Notes: a model not told the origin generated them from the sequence alone. A stretch of DNA of 64,000 nucleotides from Odontocerum albicorne (GCA_949825065.1 OX463854.1:11259112-11323111), one strand, 5' to 3'; shown: positions 45,025 to 55,545, numbered from the stretch's first letter. Numbers and translations are program-made.

Positions 45025-45235
45025 CTTACACTTTCATTGTATACAGTACAACCTTGTGGACTTATTGCCATGTAGCAGTATCTTCCAACCGACCAGAAAT
45101 GTGTTAAATAAGCTTCAAATAAAAATCATAATAAGCCAAATGAAACCTAGATCTTAAAAAAAAACCGGGTAACAACAGAAATCAAACCCTCAACCCCAGG
45201 GCTAGAAAGTCTATGTGACCACAGAGGTTACCATG
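45025..45235 (-). repeat. tRNA-derived SINE, near full length, minus strand
   Basis: TTACACTTTCATTGTATACA (3' end), TATTGCCATGTAGCAGTATC (tail), AATCAAACCCTCAACCCCAG (B box complement) and TGTGACCACAGAGGTTACCA (A box complement). Confidence 0.8.
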
Positions 45236-45679
45236 GCGATTTTGATAAATAAGAAGATTTTCTCGCAGATTCATTCACTCATATGGTACACTTTAACATA
45301 TCGGAATCGAATATCGTATAGAAAAGCGTGGCCGGGAGACAATTTTATTTTTACCCCCATCGTGTTTTTGGATTTTAAAACATTAAAAAAGGTACATAAT
45401 GCATAAATAGTCATCATATGTGTTGTCAGTACTACAGCAAGTGAAATTACCCTTAAAACAACTCGTATCCTTTTTATAACATTTTCATTTTTTGAGGATC
45501 ATCGGGAATAGAATCCAAAATCTCCAAATATAATAATTTAGGCCACACATATTGCTACAACTAGTTCTAATGGTTTGTCATCGATAATAAACAGTTTTTA
45601 ATTTATAGGGTGTTCGAGGAAAATTCTATTTGAAGTTTTTTTTTAAATATTGTAACATAGATATTCGTACATACTTCTC
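45236..45679. other. No recognised feature
   Basis: AT-rich; GAAAAGCGTGGCCGGGAGAC at about 45321 resembles a patch near 9347. Confidence 0.35.
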
Positions 45680-45915
45680 TTGTTGGGATAGGCAGATAGG
45701 ACAGAGCGCCTGACTAATTTATATTGACACACCTTTGCCTCTTCAATATTCATATACCTTCTCATACAACTCTCTGACTTTTGACATTTTCCTCTTTCAA
45801 AGTACTCGTATCATTCACTTGATTCATCCATACTTTTCTTGCTCTTTCTTTACCATGCCTTCTGCTCACATTTTCATCAAATATTTAATTTCTTAGTTTT
45901 TCTTCATATTATGTG
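45680..45915 (-). pseudogene. LINE-B 3' end fragment (copy 12), carrying a footprint
   Basis: TTCATATACCTTCTCATACA and the CTTTCAAAG...TCATTCACTTGATTCATC block show LINE-B. TACTCGTA (45803-45810) sits where copy 2 (11014-11037 in complement) has a plain TA. Confidence 0.75.
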
Positions 45916-45954
45916 TCTGAGTGATTTTATAATTATTCAAAATTAATTATAATT

Positions 45955-46300
45955 ATATTATTTATAGTTAAGGCATTAGCATTGTAAAGGTTTCAAGACA
46001 TTGTAATTTTTTTCAAACACTGTTTATTCTATTTTATGTAACAGTATAACTCTACCGGTTTCAAGGTTTTCACTTCATAATTAGGGAGCACTAACAAGAC
46101 TGAATTATGTTCGAACTGGTACCGACATACACGCTTTTAACGGTAAAAAATCGAGTTGGGGATTATGGGTGAAGGGAGGCAGGAAACAATTTCAGCAAGC
46201 AGCGGTGATATCTTGTGAATACATGTGTTTATCATATGGTCATCCCGATGCACTGACTTGAATATTTCTAGGGTATCTACCATAATCTGTCCACTTTAAT
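45955..46300 (+). repeat. Foldback-family long form (copy E)
   Basis: ATAGTTAAGGCATTAGCATT, AACACTGTTTATTCTATTTT, TAACTCTACCGGTTTCAAGG, then CAAGACTGAATTATGTTCGA and a further roughly 170 bp that aligns with 16820-16980 (GGTGATA(T/A)CTTG, CCCGATGCACTGACTTG). Confidence 0.75.
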
Positions 46301-46944
46301 TATAATTCTTCTCTATGAATTCCAGCTGACCTTTAGTTGAATATCCCATCTATTCAGCATTTGATTACCCGATGATCAATGTCTTTCAATTAAATACGTG
46401 ACGTTTGAATGATGAGACCGCGGTCCGCATACGGTCTGATGAAAATACTCCATTATATAAATCCACCGTTTCAACAATAAATAAGAAAAAAAAATATTCA
46501 AACGCTATGAACGTCTCGACAAAATGAATTTAAGCCACTAATTACACCTACCGATTATTTTTACTCATTATAAAGAGTCAGAAATAGTTACGAGATCATA
46601 TCGTATAATATTTTCTCATCCTAACAAATTACAGAAAAAAATCTGCATTCGTTTCGTAACTCGTTCAAAAAAAAAGTAAATTAGTGTAAAGTGCATTTAA
46701 TGCTTTTTGACGTAATGTTATTTAAAAGTTTTGATTGACGATGTTTGTTACGATTTCATTAACTTGAAATATAAGTCAGACGTTAATTCTGAAAATTAAG
46801 GTTTATTCTCGGATGAGGTCATTTTGATGAAGATTTCTAATTGAAGCAAGAGAATCGTATATGATTAGAGTTGAAATAGGTTGACATAAGACTTCTTTAA
46901 TTAAAATGATGAAGTTTCTTATATTCATTTCAATAGAGAAAAAC
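46301..46944. other. No recognised feature
   Basis: AT-rich; GACCGCGGTCCGCATACGGT near 46426 is a small GC-rich palindromic patch. Confidence 0.4.
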
Positions 46945-47150
46945 TCCGTGACGTAGTTTAACTCTTAGTTGGTAAAATACTTGTCTTTTAATTCGAGGGC
47001 AATCTCTTACATCCAACTAGAAAAAAATTAAAATGAAATGAAAATCAAACTATTACCCTTTTTAAACAAAAATCGGGTGCATACGAGAATCAAACCCGCT
47101 ACCTCCAGGTCGGAAGACATGCGTCTTATCAACTAGGCCTTACTCGGATA
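46945..47150 (-). repeat. Two abutting SINE pieces in opposite orientation
   Basis: 46945-47000 holds a plus-strand head (CCGTGACGTAGTTTAACTCTTAGTTGG) without B box. 47001-47150 is a minus-strand SINE: CAATCTCTTACATCCAACTA (tail), GAATCAAACCCGCTACCTCC (B box complement), TCTTATCAACTAGGCCTTAC (A box complement). Confidence 0.7.
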
Positions 47151-47297
47151 GGAGGATTTTTAGGCATTTCTAAAAGTCGCTGGTTAAATCCCCGCGCTAT
47201 TATTACACTCGAATAATACAGGCATATTTATCAGCCTAAAATTCGGTGATATGAGAACACATGTGATTTTCAGTCCTAACTATTCTTTAAAAAAAGT

Positions 47298-47510
47298 GAC
47301 ACTCTCCGTGACCTAGTTGATAATGTATGGCATGCATGACATGATCAGGGGGTTGGAGATTCGATCCCTGTTTGTACTCTTTATTTTAAAAAAAGAAGCT
47401 CCCTGAATTTAACTTAGGGTGTCTTATTTTCTGATTAGTTGAAATAGATTATCACATAGCAATTAACATGCTGGATTGTTCTGGAAACTGCTATACAATA
47501 CAATCGAAAT
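47298..47510 (+). repeat. tRNA-derived SINE, plus strand
   Basis: CTCCGTGACCTAGTTGATAA (A box), GGAGATTCGATCCCTG (B box), a shortened body and GAAATAGATTATCACATAGC (tail) ending in CTATACAATACAATC. Confidence 0.8.
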
Positions 47511-47678
47511 GTATAGATAATTTATTTGTTGCACCCATTCATTGTACATATGATATTTTATAACTAACATTATAACTAAAATAATTTTAAAACGCTTGAA
47601 AATTATAAATGCCATTTGTCTGGTCATTATCAATAATCGAATAAGAAACATTTAGAAAGAATATATGAATTGCTCTTC

Positions 47679-47933
47679 TTGGATACAATTATGTTTATTG
47701 GATATTATATTACTTGGATACAATTATGTTTATTGGATATTATGTTACTTGGATACAATTATGTTTATTGGATATTATATTACTTGGATACAATTATGTA
47801 TTTTGGATATTATATTACTTGGATACAATTATGTTTATTGGAGATTATGTTACTTGGATACAATTATGTTTATTGGATATTTTATTACTTGGATACAATT
47901 ATGTTTATTGGATATTATATAACTTGGATACAA
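47679..47933. repeat. 35-bp minisatellite, about 7 copies
   Basis: Unit TTGGATACAATTATGTTTAT followed by TGGATATTATATTAC. All three plus frames stay open because the unit has no stop and 35 is not a multiple of three; the repeated peptides are artefacts. The array ends exactly where LINE coding sequence begins. Confidence 0.95.
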
Positions 47934-47937
47934 CTTC

Positions 47938-48270
47938 GCTGGGAAGTCCATATTAACGCTTTGAGCACAAAAATCAGAAAATTGGGATATACTCGTATAT
48001 TCCGTATGATTCAAAATGTGCTCAGTGAAAATATTCTTAAAAGTATATACTTCGCCTTATGTCAGTCAGCACTTTCTTACCGTACATCAGTTTGTGGAGG
48101 ATGTACCTTAACACAAAAACACATATTGCAGGTTTCCCAAAAAAATATTACAAAAATAATTAGTAAGGAAGGCGTGAAAGTCTGTCTCTGTGTAACCAAC
48201 ACCCAATATATGGAGTCATCTTATAACATCCTCCCAATCGAGATACGCCTCCACCAATAGGCGGGCGAGC
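47938..48270 (+). pseudogene. CR1/jockey-like LINE C-terminal fragment
   Basis: The frame reads 'LRWEVHINALSTKIRKLGYT', 'NVLSENILKSIYFALCQSAL' and 'SYRTSVCGGCTLTQKHILQV', the region after the RT palm ('LxWxxHIxxLxxKLRKxIYxFRxLRxxLSxxxLxxIYxALxQSxLxYG'). A two-codon insertion (Thr-Arg) at 47990-47997 coincides with a TACTCGTA footprint. It continues in a decayed frame to about 48260. Confidence 0.8.
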
Positions 48271-48519
48271 TCGGTCGCAAGGATGTAAGATATTTTTCAG
48301 CCCACAACAGTATACACGTAAATTATGATACAAATGAATGATAAAAATGATAAAAAACAAGCAGTTAATAAAATTATATACATAGTAAACGTGTATAAAA
48401 ATTATCAAAAAATATAAAAGCACGCACATACCTATACATAGAGAGAGAAAAAAATAAGAGTTTTTATTAAAAAAACTGAGAAACGAACTAGTTAGAGGGC
48501 ATTTTTTTTCGTCTTGTCT
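48271..48519. other. No recognised feature
   Basis: Probable LINE 3' remnant (ATTATGATACAAATGAATGA) and AT-rich DNA. Confidence 0.35.
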
Positions 48520-48725
48520 AATATTACTTTTTTATTGCATAACGCTATATGGCGATCTTTTTTCCTTTGACAATCATCTCCAGCCAACCAAGATGTTGTA
48601 TAAGTCTTAAGTGAAATGTCCACACTTGAATATTTTAAATAAATTCAGGGACCAATATGGATCGAAGCCGTAACCCCTAGATTGGAAGATAGGCATCTTA
48701 CCAACTAGGTCATGCAGGTGGTCTG
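48520..48725 (-). repeat. tRNA-derived SINE, minus strand
   Basis: AACGCTATATGGCGATC and CAATCATCTCCAGCCAACCA (tail), GGATCGAAGCCGTAACCCCT (B box complement), CTTACCAACTAGGTCATGCA (A box complement). Confidence 0.75.
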
Positions 48726-49249
48726 AATGTATGTTTATTTTTTGGAACTGTATATGATTGTGGATTACATTAAGATTTCACTCGACCAAGCAACTCGGCG
48801 GTCTACTTGCCCAATGTGAACGGCCCTTAACACGATAATAGACATAGCCGAGATGAAAAATACATTAATCTTCGTTCGCCATGCCCGGGCCCTAGTACGC
48901 ACTCATTACTTTTGTCTGATTTTAATATCGTTCACTTTATCACGATCGTATCAATATTTATAGCTGTTATTTCGTGAGCAACGAACAATAAAAAAGAAAT
49001 TTAGCGACTTCGAAATCGCTCAAAATTTAGTATTAAAATAATACAGTCGTCAGTGGGCGGAGTCAAACTTTCAGGATTAAAGATGGTTGTATTTAATGGT
49101 TACGTTTCAAGTGACGCAATTTAATATTTTTAACTTTTCTAATCGAATTTTAACATTAAACCGTTGTCCAGGTTTTTTCATTGTTTTTCATTGAATTTCA
49201 TTTCGAGAATTCGGAATAAAGTGATTAGGAATTAATAAGAACTTAAAGA
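48726..49249. other. Unrecognised; moderately GC-rich at 48780-48920
   Basis: CAACTCGGCGGTCTACTTGC and AATGTGAACGGCCCTTAA suggest a DNA-transposon relic, but I cannot define ends. Confidence 0.3.
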
Positions 49250-49529
49250 TGATCTGTTGAATGAGATGATGAAAAGCAATATGAAATAATTTGAGTATGT
49301 AAAACAAATAAATGAAAAAAAATTAACAAAATAAATATACAGTGCAAATATGAGTAGAAAGAGAAGAAAAAGTAGATCATAGGAAGGGTGGTTGGATTAA
49401 GGGAATGAAAGTCAAAGAAATCGTAGGTGTTTTATGAAAATAAATATTTAAGATACATAATTATGGCATTATATCCTATATGTCTACCACAGCGGGAAAA
49501 TGTCGTGGCAGTATGTATGGTATTAATGT
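49250..49529 (+). pseudogene. LINE-B 3' end fragment (copy 13)
   Basis: ATAATTTGAGTATGTAAAAC, AAAATAAATATACAGTGCAA ('KQIYSAN'), AAATCGTAGGTGTTTTATGA and CTGTCTACC-like 3' end with GACAGTATGTATGGT follow the family order. Confidence 0.7.
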
Positions 49530-49675
49530 ATAACACGGCGGGCTTACTGTTTTGTTTCAATATCTTCCAATCAACCAGAAATATGTTTAATTTGCCGTAA
49601 GTGTAAACCAGACTGGAACATGAGTGTACGATCCCTGGGTTGGAAGACATACATCTTATCAACTAGTCAATTTAT
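49530..49675 (-). repeat. tRNA-derived SINE, minus strand
   Basis: CGGCGGGCTTACTG and TATCTTCCAATCAACCAGAA (tail), ACCAGACTGGAACA (body), CGATCCCTGGGTTGGAAGAC and CTTATCAACTAGTC (head complement). Confidence 0.75.
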
Positions 49676-49699
49676 AATATAAACAAGTAGATGACTTAT

Positions 49700-49780
49700 C
49701 ATCACCATGGCTGAGCGGTGAGTATGCATGCTTTGCATCCAGTCATCCTAGATTTGATTCCCGAGTGGTTTGATATTGGT
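49700..49780 (+). repeat. tRNA-like head of a different SINE
   Basis: ATGGCTGAGCGGTGAGTATG (A-box-like) and AGATTTGATTCCCGAG (B-box-like) about 45 bp apart. The cloverleaf is not closed and no tail of the common SINE follows. Confidence 0.4.
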
Positions 49781-50599
49781 TGTACTTGAAGGATTAAATT
49801 TTTTTGATATCTATCAATTACTAATTTAATGTAGAATATCTTAAATAAATTGAATAATTATTTATAATTGTTATAAGTTTTAGACAAAAAAAACTGAAAG
49901 CTCTAAATAGTGCAAACTTTTTATTATGCGTGTAAAAGAATTATTTATTAATTTAGTTTATAAAATAAATACATATCAATGTACTCATAAACCTTAATAA
50001 CTTCGTTCTTGCATTTTACATCTTAGATCTTACATTTACCTTTTTTCTTTCACTTTGACTATACCAAACTATCCTTAACATATAAAACATATACATTATT
50101 GTGTTGGCACGTAATATGTGCTTAACATAAATTCTTGGTGCGCTTTTCGAGTAACCGATGTAACAAAATTGAGTTTAATAATTTGAACATTAATTTATAC
50201 GAGTATTTATTTACTTTTTTCTTTATTTTTGTATAGCACTGTTTCTAAACGATATATCAACTCAAAATCGTTTATTTTTTTATTTATTGCAAAGCAGCTC
50301 ATAAATGCTACTAAATTAATTCAAGTAAATAATATAAAACCGGAATATTTGTAATGAAAAACAAGTCGTCAATTCCAGAGTCTATACGTAGTACTCTTGA
50401 TAGTGCCTCTGATGTTCAGGAAAATATTGAAATTATGATCGAGAATAATAAGTTCGATTAAGACAGTGAAGAAAAATCCTGAGGCATTTTTTAAGACCGC
50501 TGCTGCTAGTTAGCGGCTAAATAATGAAGCAATCCTTCACAGCCTAGTTAGATTCCCAATTCATGTTGTGCATATGGGACATACGTATGGAACATGTTG
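49781..50599. other. No recognised feature
   Basis: AT-rich, with a footprint-like 8-mer at 50198-50205. Confidence 0.45.
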
Positions 50600-50700
50600 C
50601 ATACTGATGTTACATTACAGAGTACACGGTACGGTAACTTGGACTTTCGTACATAAGGTTGCCGGTTCGAAACCCACACTGAACTTCCTTCGAATAAAAC
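50600..50700 (+). repeat. tRNA-like B-box fragment
   Basis: GGTTGCCGGTTCGAAACCCA has a B box; the upstream A box (CGGTACGGTAACTTGG) is weak. Confidence 0.35.
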
Positions 50701-50967
50701 ATACGTGTTTTTCAAACTAGTATTTAGGGGTCTAAAAATACCTATGACTTTGATCATATATATTATTTAACATTATCCCTGCCAAGCATGACCATATAAG
50801 GTGGTGTATACGTGCCTTGACTTTTTTATAATAAGTAAGGCTTTATAATAAGTAAAAAGTTGATTACTGTTTTAAAAATGATCTCATCCCTTAATTACAT
50901 ATTGCATACAGTTGTCCTAAATACTAAAACACTCAGCTTAAATAAGTAACTCCAAAATTATCACGGT

Positions 50968-51180
50968 CAACCTCAGTAGCCTAGTTTGTAAAACGACTGT
51001 TTTTAATGCCGAAGGTTGCGGGTTCGATTCTCATTGGAACACAAATTTGAAATAAAGATGATTTCAATGTTTTCACTTCAGTTTCTTGAATATATTTCTG
51101 GTTGGTTGATTTTCATATAACAGTAAGCCTTCTAGGTTGTATTATACAAAACGAAAGTGTAATACAATACAATATCGTGT
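50968..51180 (+). repeat. tRNA-derived SINE, near full length
   Basis: CCTCAGTAGCCTAGTTTGTA (A box), TTGCGGGTTCGATTCTCATT (B box), TTTCTGGTTGGTTGATTTTC (tail), TAGGTTGTATTATACAAAAC and AAGTGTAATACAATACAAT (3' end). Confidence 0.85.
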
Positions 51181-51721
51181 CAAATGACTCCTTATCACAC
51201 GCTCTTCATTTGCATAAGTTATTCACTCAAATGCTTTAAAAAGATCTCCAAAAGTTCCTTATTTATGGTAAATTTAATCTTTCTCTATTTTTTAAGAAGT
51301 CTGGATATTCATGAACAGAAAGACGGGGAGATCGGTCTTGTCAGATTTCAAAAGGGACATTGCCTGATGGTCTCCAAAAAGGGACATAGCCATAACTGAT
51401 ACGTATGCAATATGTTTATACAGTAGTGGAGTTAATATTTATGGAGAATTTAATTAATATAAAGTTCGACTTATTAACCGAGGCCAACTTTCTTTCGTTT
51501 GTAGGTACTTTATCGGTTTTAATAATTTATTGAATTTTCGAGAAATTTCGAGTTAGTCCAACTTCATCCGAAGATCTTTATAAATTGAAATGAAAGTTGT
51601 GAAATCGTGACGAGCTAAAAAACGAATGAAGAGTATTCCAATATATTATAATTTATGGTAACCTCATGTCCTCTAAAATATACCGGGACTAAAAAACATT
51701 TTTAAATAAATTTATAAAATG
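51181..51721. other. No recognised feature
   Basis: A plus frame at 51184-51399 has no motif. Confidence 0.4.
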
Positions 51722-51912
51722 ACGACCTCCGTGGCCTGGTGGACACTTGTCTGCCGATCCGGAGGTTGCGGGTTCGATCCCTGCTGGAACTCAGATTTTT
51801 TATTAATAGGATTCCAGTCTGGTTAACCCTTAGGGCCTATTAAAACATCTTTCTGGTAAGTTGGAAGAGATTGCTACATGGCAATAAACTCGCCAGGTGG
51901 AAAAAAAAAAAT
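51722..51912 (+). repeat. tRNA-derived SINE, best preserved copy
   Basis: GACGACCTCCGTGGCCTGGTGG (A box, split here for length), GGTTGCGGGTTCGATCCCTG (B box), GGATTCCAGTCTGGTTAACC (body), GGAAGAGATTGCTACATGGC (tail shared with LINE-C) and a terminal A run (51901-51912). The internal RNA polymerase III promoter looks intact. Confidence 0.9.
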
Positions 51913-52009
51913 AAGAACAAACAAAACAGAAAATAAGTATATTGCCGTAAACCAATTTATATATTTGACGATAACTTAAATTGTACCGTTTGCGTTATCT
52001 TATGTAGAT

Positions 52010-52110
52010 CTATTTATTTATTTATTACAATGAGATAGAATGGTTGGGTTTATTACCCAACGTCAATTTCTTCCAATCAACAAGACACAAGTTACGAATA
52101 TATCATATAT
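52010..52110 (-). repeat. LINE-C or SINE 3' tail, minus strand
   Basis: TTTATTTATTTATTACAATG, GGTTTATTACCCAACGTC and AATTTCTTCCAATCAACAAG match the LINE-C end at 15757-15850. Confidence 0.55.
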
Positions 52111-52159
52111 GTTGTGCTAATCGCTGATTGAGAAGTTACAAAGTTTTTAGGCTACACAC

Positions 52160-52690
52160 AAAGATGATCTCCGTGACCTAGATGGTTAGATGCATGTCTC
52201 TCCACCCGGAGGTTGCAGGTTCGATTCCCGTCAGAGCCCAGAGTTCTAAAAAAAATTCCAGTATAGTTTTCACGCAAGGTCTTTTAACATTTTTTCTGGT
52301 TAGATTTAAGTGAGTGTATCACGATAATAAGCTAGGTTGTTCTGTATACAATGTATCACGATAATAAGCTAGGTTGTACTGTATCACGATAATAAGCTAG
52401 ATTGTACTACTATATATACAATGTATCACGTTAATAAGCTAGGTTATACTGTATACAATGTATCACGATCATAAGCTAGGTTGTACTGTATCACGATAAT
52501 AAGCTAGATTGTACTATATACAATGTATCACGATAATAAGCTAGGTTGTACTGTATACAATGTATCACGATAATAAGCTAGGTTGTACTGTATCACGATA
52601 ATAAGCTAGATTGTACTATATACAATGTATCACGATAATAAGCTAGGTTGTACTGTATACAACAAAAATGTGATACCGTATAAAAGAGAG
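52160..52690 (+). repeat. tRNA-derived SINE with a minisatellite grown inside its tail
   Basis: Head: GATCTCCGTGACCTAGATGG (A box), GTTGCAGGTTCGATTCCCGT (B box). Body: AAAATTCCAGTATAGTTTTC. The tail (TTTCTGGTTAGATTTAAG...CACGATAATAAGCTAGGTTGT) is amplified in tandem (52315-52662), and the SINE 3' end (ACAACAAAAATGTGATACCG) follows the array. Confidence 0.85.
52315..52662. repeat. Higher-order minisatellite, three subunit types in ABC order
   Basis: A = TGTATCACGATAATAAGC + TAGGTTGTACTGTATACAA (37 bp); B = the same start ending at GGTTGTAC (28 bp); C = like A but AGATTGTACTATATACAA (37 bp). The order read is A-B-C, A-B-C, A-B-C, A; the first C has a few extra TA. Confidence 0.9.
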
Positions 52691-52864
52691 AAAAGAAAAC
52701 ATTACCAAAAATAAGAATAAACATTTGCAATTACAAACAGATTATAAGAATTCATCAAAGTTGGTACTAAAATACTGTTATAAACTATAATTTTAGCATA
52801 TTTTGATACTGATTGGTTTGAAAATATTTATTTCCTATTGCTCAACACCATTCGACATCCTTCA
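52691..52864. other. AT-rich spacer
   Basis: No feature. Confidence 0.35.
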
Positions 52865-53045
52865 TAACTCTTCCATCTGAGAAAATATTCAATCTTTCAT
52901 TATTCACCGATATATGCCATTAATATTTCCTTCACATTTTGCTTTCGGCAAGACGTTGGATTTCGCAATATTAATTCTCAGATCTTACATCTCTCTTTCA
53001 ATTTACGGATCAGAACTCTATGATTCATCCTCATTTTCTACCATG
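52865..53045 (-). pseudogene. LINE-B RT thumb fragment (copy 14)
   Basis: Minus strand: 'VLIRKLKERCKI', then across a frame break 'LRINIAKSNVLPKAKC', matching 'LKERCxxxGLxINVxKTKVLVF' of endonuclease/RT proteins. Short and broken. Confidence 0.5.
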
Positions 53046-54114
53046 TAAAAATGTATTTATTTAATTAACGACACAACAGTGTATTTTATATACAAATGAA
53101 CATATGATAAGTTATACAAGTACTTAAAATTATTGACAAAAATTACAAAACTTTGTCTTAAACTAACATTGAGATACAAAAAGCAGTACTAATAATAAAT
53201 TATAAGTCATTGTTTAAAATTATTTAATATTAATATCTATATTTAAGTTGAATATATGTATGTTATATCACTAAATATTACTAAATTTTACCAAGTAGAC
53301 TTACGTTACTGTCGAAGACTTGTTTTACAGTGGTAAAGAACATAGATTAGTTTTTTAGTGGAACAACGCTTACATATGTTAGAACAAGAAGAATTAGATT
53401 TTTTGAGAATTTTATGGATAGATCTTGATATATAGAAAACACATGGGATCACTTGTAGAACAAGATGCAAGTTGCTTTGCAGAATCGAAACCTTCCACAT
53501 GTTGATGCAGGGTTACTCAACTCCAGAGGCCAAGTATTGTCCTTAATGTTTAGTTTATACTAGGTAATTTATATTAATAAAGGAGAGCACAAAGTTAGTT
53601 GCTATTTCTAAATATTGTTGTGATATTCTGGCGAATACTATAATATATATACTTATATTAAAAATATGTAAATTGAAATATCAACATTCAACTTTGCAGA
53701 TTTTGTACCAAATTTAATTACGTAATAAAATCCCTTTTTAAATTTTCAAAAACATGGTTACATTGTTTTATATCATTTCCGTGATGATGATGGTCGTATT
53801 CCGAATTTCACAATGCCTCCCAATTTCAGAACGATTAATAGGCTTAGATTCTTCTGACAAATGTGTCTTCAGATAAAAAAGACAAAAACACGGCCCATTT
53901 CTCTCTTCTATTGTCCAGATTTTTATCACTTCGGGATCAGAAAAAACATCACTACGATAGACCGTTATAAAAACATATAGATGATTTACGATTTGTTTAT
54001 GTTCTGGTGATACATAATCTGAGGTGATAAAAGAGATCAATTTCTAAGTGGTGTTGGGATAACAAGCTACTGAAAGATGGAATATTACGAGTATACGGAT
54101 ATAATAAAATTTAT
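53046..54114. other. No recognised gene
   Basis: AT-rich. Minus frames at 53306-53500 and 53768-54040 have no motif. A footprint-like 8-mer is at 54086-54093. Confidence 0.4.
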
Positions 54115-54200
54115 ATTCGACCTAAATGGTCTAGTTGGTAAAACAGCAGTCTTCTTTTCCAAGGTTTGCGAATTTGATTTTCGATTTTTACACTGGTTTC
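54115..54200 (+). repeat. tRNA-derived SINE head
   Basis: CGACCTAAATGGTCTAGTTGG (A box) and GCGAATTTGATTTTCG (weak B box); truncated at 54200. Confidence 0.6.
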
Positions 54201-54239
54201 CACGTCCTCGTTAACTTTTTCACGTTTTTTTTTTAAATT

Positions 54240-54352
54240 TGTTAAGTCAAACGCTATTTATTCCATTTTATATAACCAAACAGTGTTTAATCAAACAAAT
54301 TAAAACATCTTTAAACCTCTACAGTGTAAAAGCCGTAACTATTGTACGAGTA
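54240..54352. repeat. Foldback element remnant (copy F), centre deleted
   Basis: GTCAAACGCTATTTATTCCA runs straight into AACAGTGTTTAATCAAACAA, so both arms are present but their inner ~100 bp are gone. TACGAGTA lies at 54345-54352, at the outer edge. Confidence 0.65.
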
Positions 54353-54369
54353 TAAAGAATATATGTGTC

Positions 54370-54740
54370 GACGCTTTTCAAACCCAGGTATGTCCACATT
54401 ATGACATTTATGAGATAAATATACCAAAATGTAGCCTATGTAGTCCTGGATAAATCTTCATTTTTTCAAAATAAGATATCTCCTCGTGAAATCAATGCAA
54501 AATGGTGATGGAAATAAGAGTTTTTTTCAAACTCAGATATGCCCACGAGGTTGTTTTTATCAAAGTCAGACATGTATATTTAAACCAATCAGAGAGCGCC
54601 ATCATTCAAGATGACCGATCAGTCGTAGCGTAGTCGTACTGTCAACAATAATCAAACTTGGGTATGTCCATGCGGTGTTATATCAAAATTACGGATTTTC
54701 AATGGGCGTTTTTCAAAAGTGGGTATGTCCAAATTGAAAT
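54370..54740. repeat. Cluster of a short degenerate motif (TTTTCAAACT-RGGTATGTCCA)
   Basis: Occurrences: TTTTCAAACCCAGGTATGTC (about 54375), TTTTCAAACTCAGATATGCC (54524), TATCAAAGTCAGACATG (54567), ATCAAACTTGGGTATGTCCA (54652) and TTTTCAAAAGTGGGTATGTC (54711). All are on the same strand with irregular spacing, so this is not a simple tandem array. Confidence 0.6.
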
Positions 54741-54774
54741 ATGCTTTATTTTTTCTACCGACTTGAATTTCTAG

Positions 54775-54960
54775 GATTTTTCATACAACACCTACGATTT
54801 CTCTGACTTTATTTCTTTCTTTCAAAATACACTTGATTCAACTATGATTTCCTGTGTCTTCTTTTACACCACCTTCCACACACATTTACACTTAACATTT
54901 GTTTCGTATAGTGTTTGTTTATTCATTTGATCCAAGTGCCCAAACCATCTCCAACCAACT
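54775..54960 (-). pseudogene. LINE-B 3' end fragment (copy 15)
   Basis: CATACAACACCTACGATTTC, TTCTTTCAAAATACACTTGA, CACACATTTACACTTAACAT and GTGCCCAAACCATCTCCAAC (FGHxER block) in minus-strand order. Confidence 0.7.
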
Positions 54961-55384
54961 ATTTAATAAGTGAAATGAAAAGATAATTATTTTGATAGAT
55001 ATTTATATAAATTTATCTTTCGTACAATGAACAAAACTCGTTTTATATTTTAAAATGTATGAGTATATATTTTAGGTTACACAAATGGAAACTATCATTG
55101 GATATATTCATTATAGGGTACAAAAGGAATTCCGTGTAGTGCTTATGAGTTGCGATATAGTGTGTGTCAAATATTTGGGGGTGAATACCCCTCACTGACA
55201 GGAGGGATGATGTATCGGGGTGAAATCAATGTCATCCCATCCCTTCACAGATCGATTGCTCTTTCTCCTGTGAACTTTTATACAGGATTAAGTCAAATAT
55301 TTCAGATGGAACAGTTGGTTAAAGTTTTACTTGCAAATATGATAAAATATTTTAATATTGCACACTATTATTTAATTGTATTTA
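54961..55384. other. No recognised feature
   Basis: A 119-codon plus frame (55150-55509) overlaps the next SINE in its second half and has no motif in its first half. Confidence 0.4.
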
Positions 55385-55545
55385 TTACACTTTCGTTATA
55401 TACAACAAGTTATTGCCAAGTAGCAATCTCTTCCTACCAACTGAAAGGTATCTTAAGATTTCGTTTGAAAAAAAATTGTTTCACCGGGAATTTAATTCGC
55501 AGCCCCTAAGTTAGAAGACAGTCGTCTTAACCATCGCCGTCACCG
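55385..55545 (-). repeat. tRNA-derived SINE, minus strand
   Basis: TACACTTTCGTTATATACAA (3' end), TATTGCCAAGTAGCAATCTC and TTCCTACCAACTGAAAGG (tail), GGGAATTTAATTCGCAGCCC (B box complement). Confidence 0.8.

Noticed and set aside
47665..47956. Repetitive 80-100-codon frames in all three plus frames
   Set aside because: They come from the 35-bp minisatellite, which lacks stops in every frame; only the LINE part after 47938 is meaningful.
51722..51800. tRNA gene
   Set aside because: A and B boxes are present, but the acceptor stem does not close and the sequence continues into the SINE body repeated elsewhere.
55150..55509. 119-codon plus-strand frame
   Set aside because: Its second half is the complement of a SINE and its first half has no motif.
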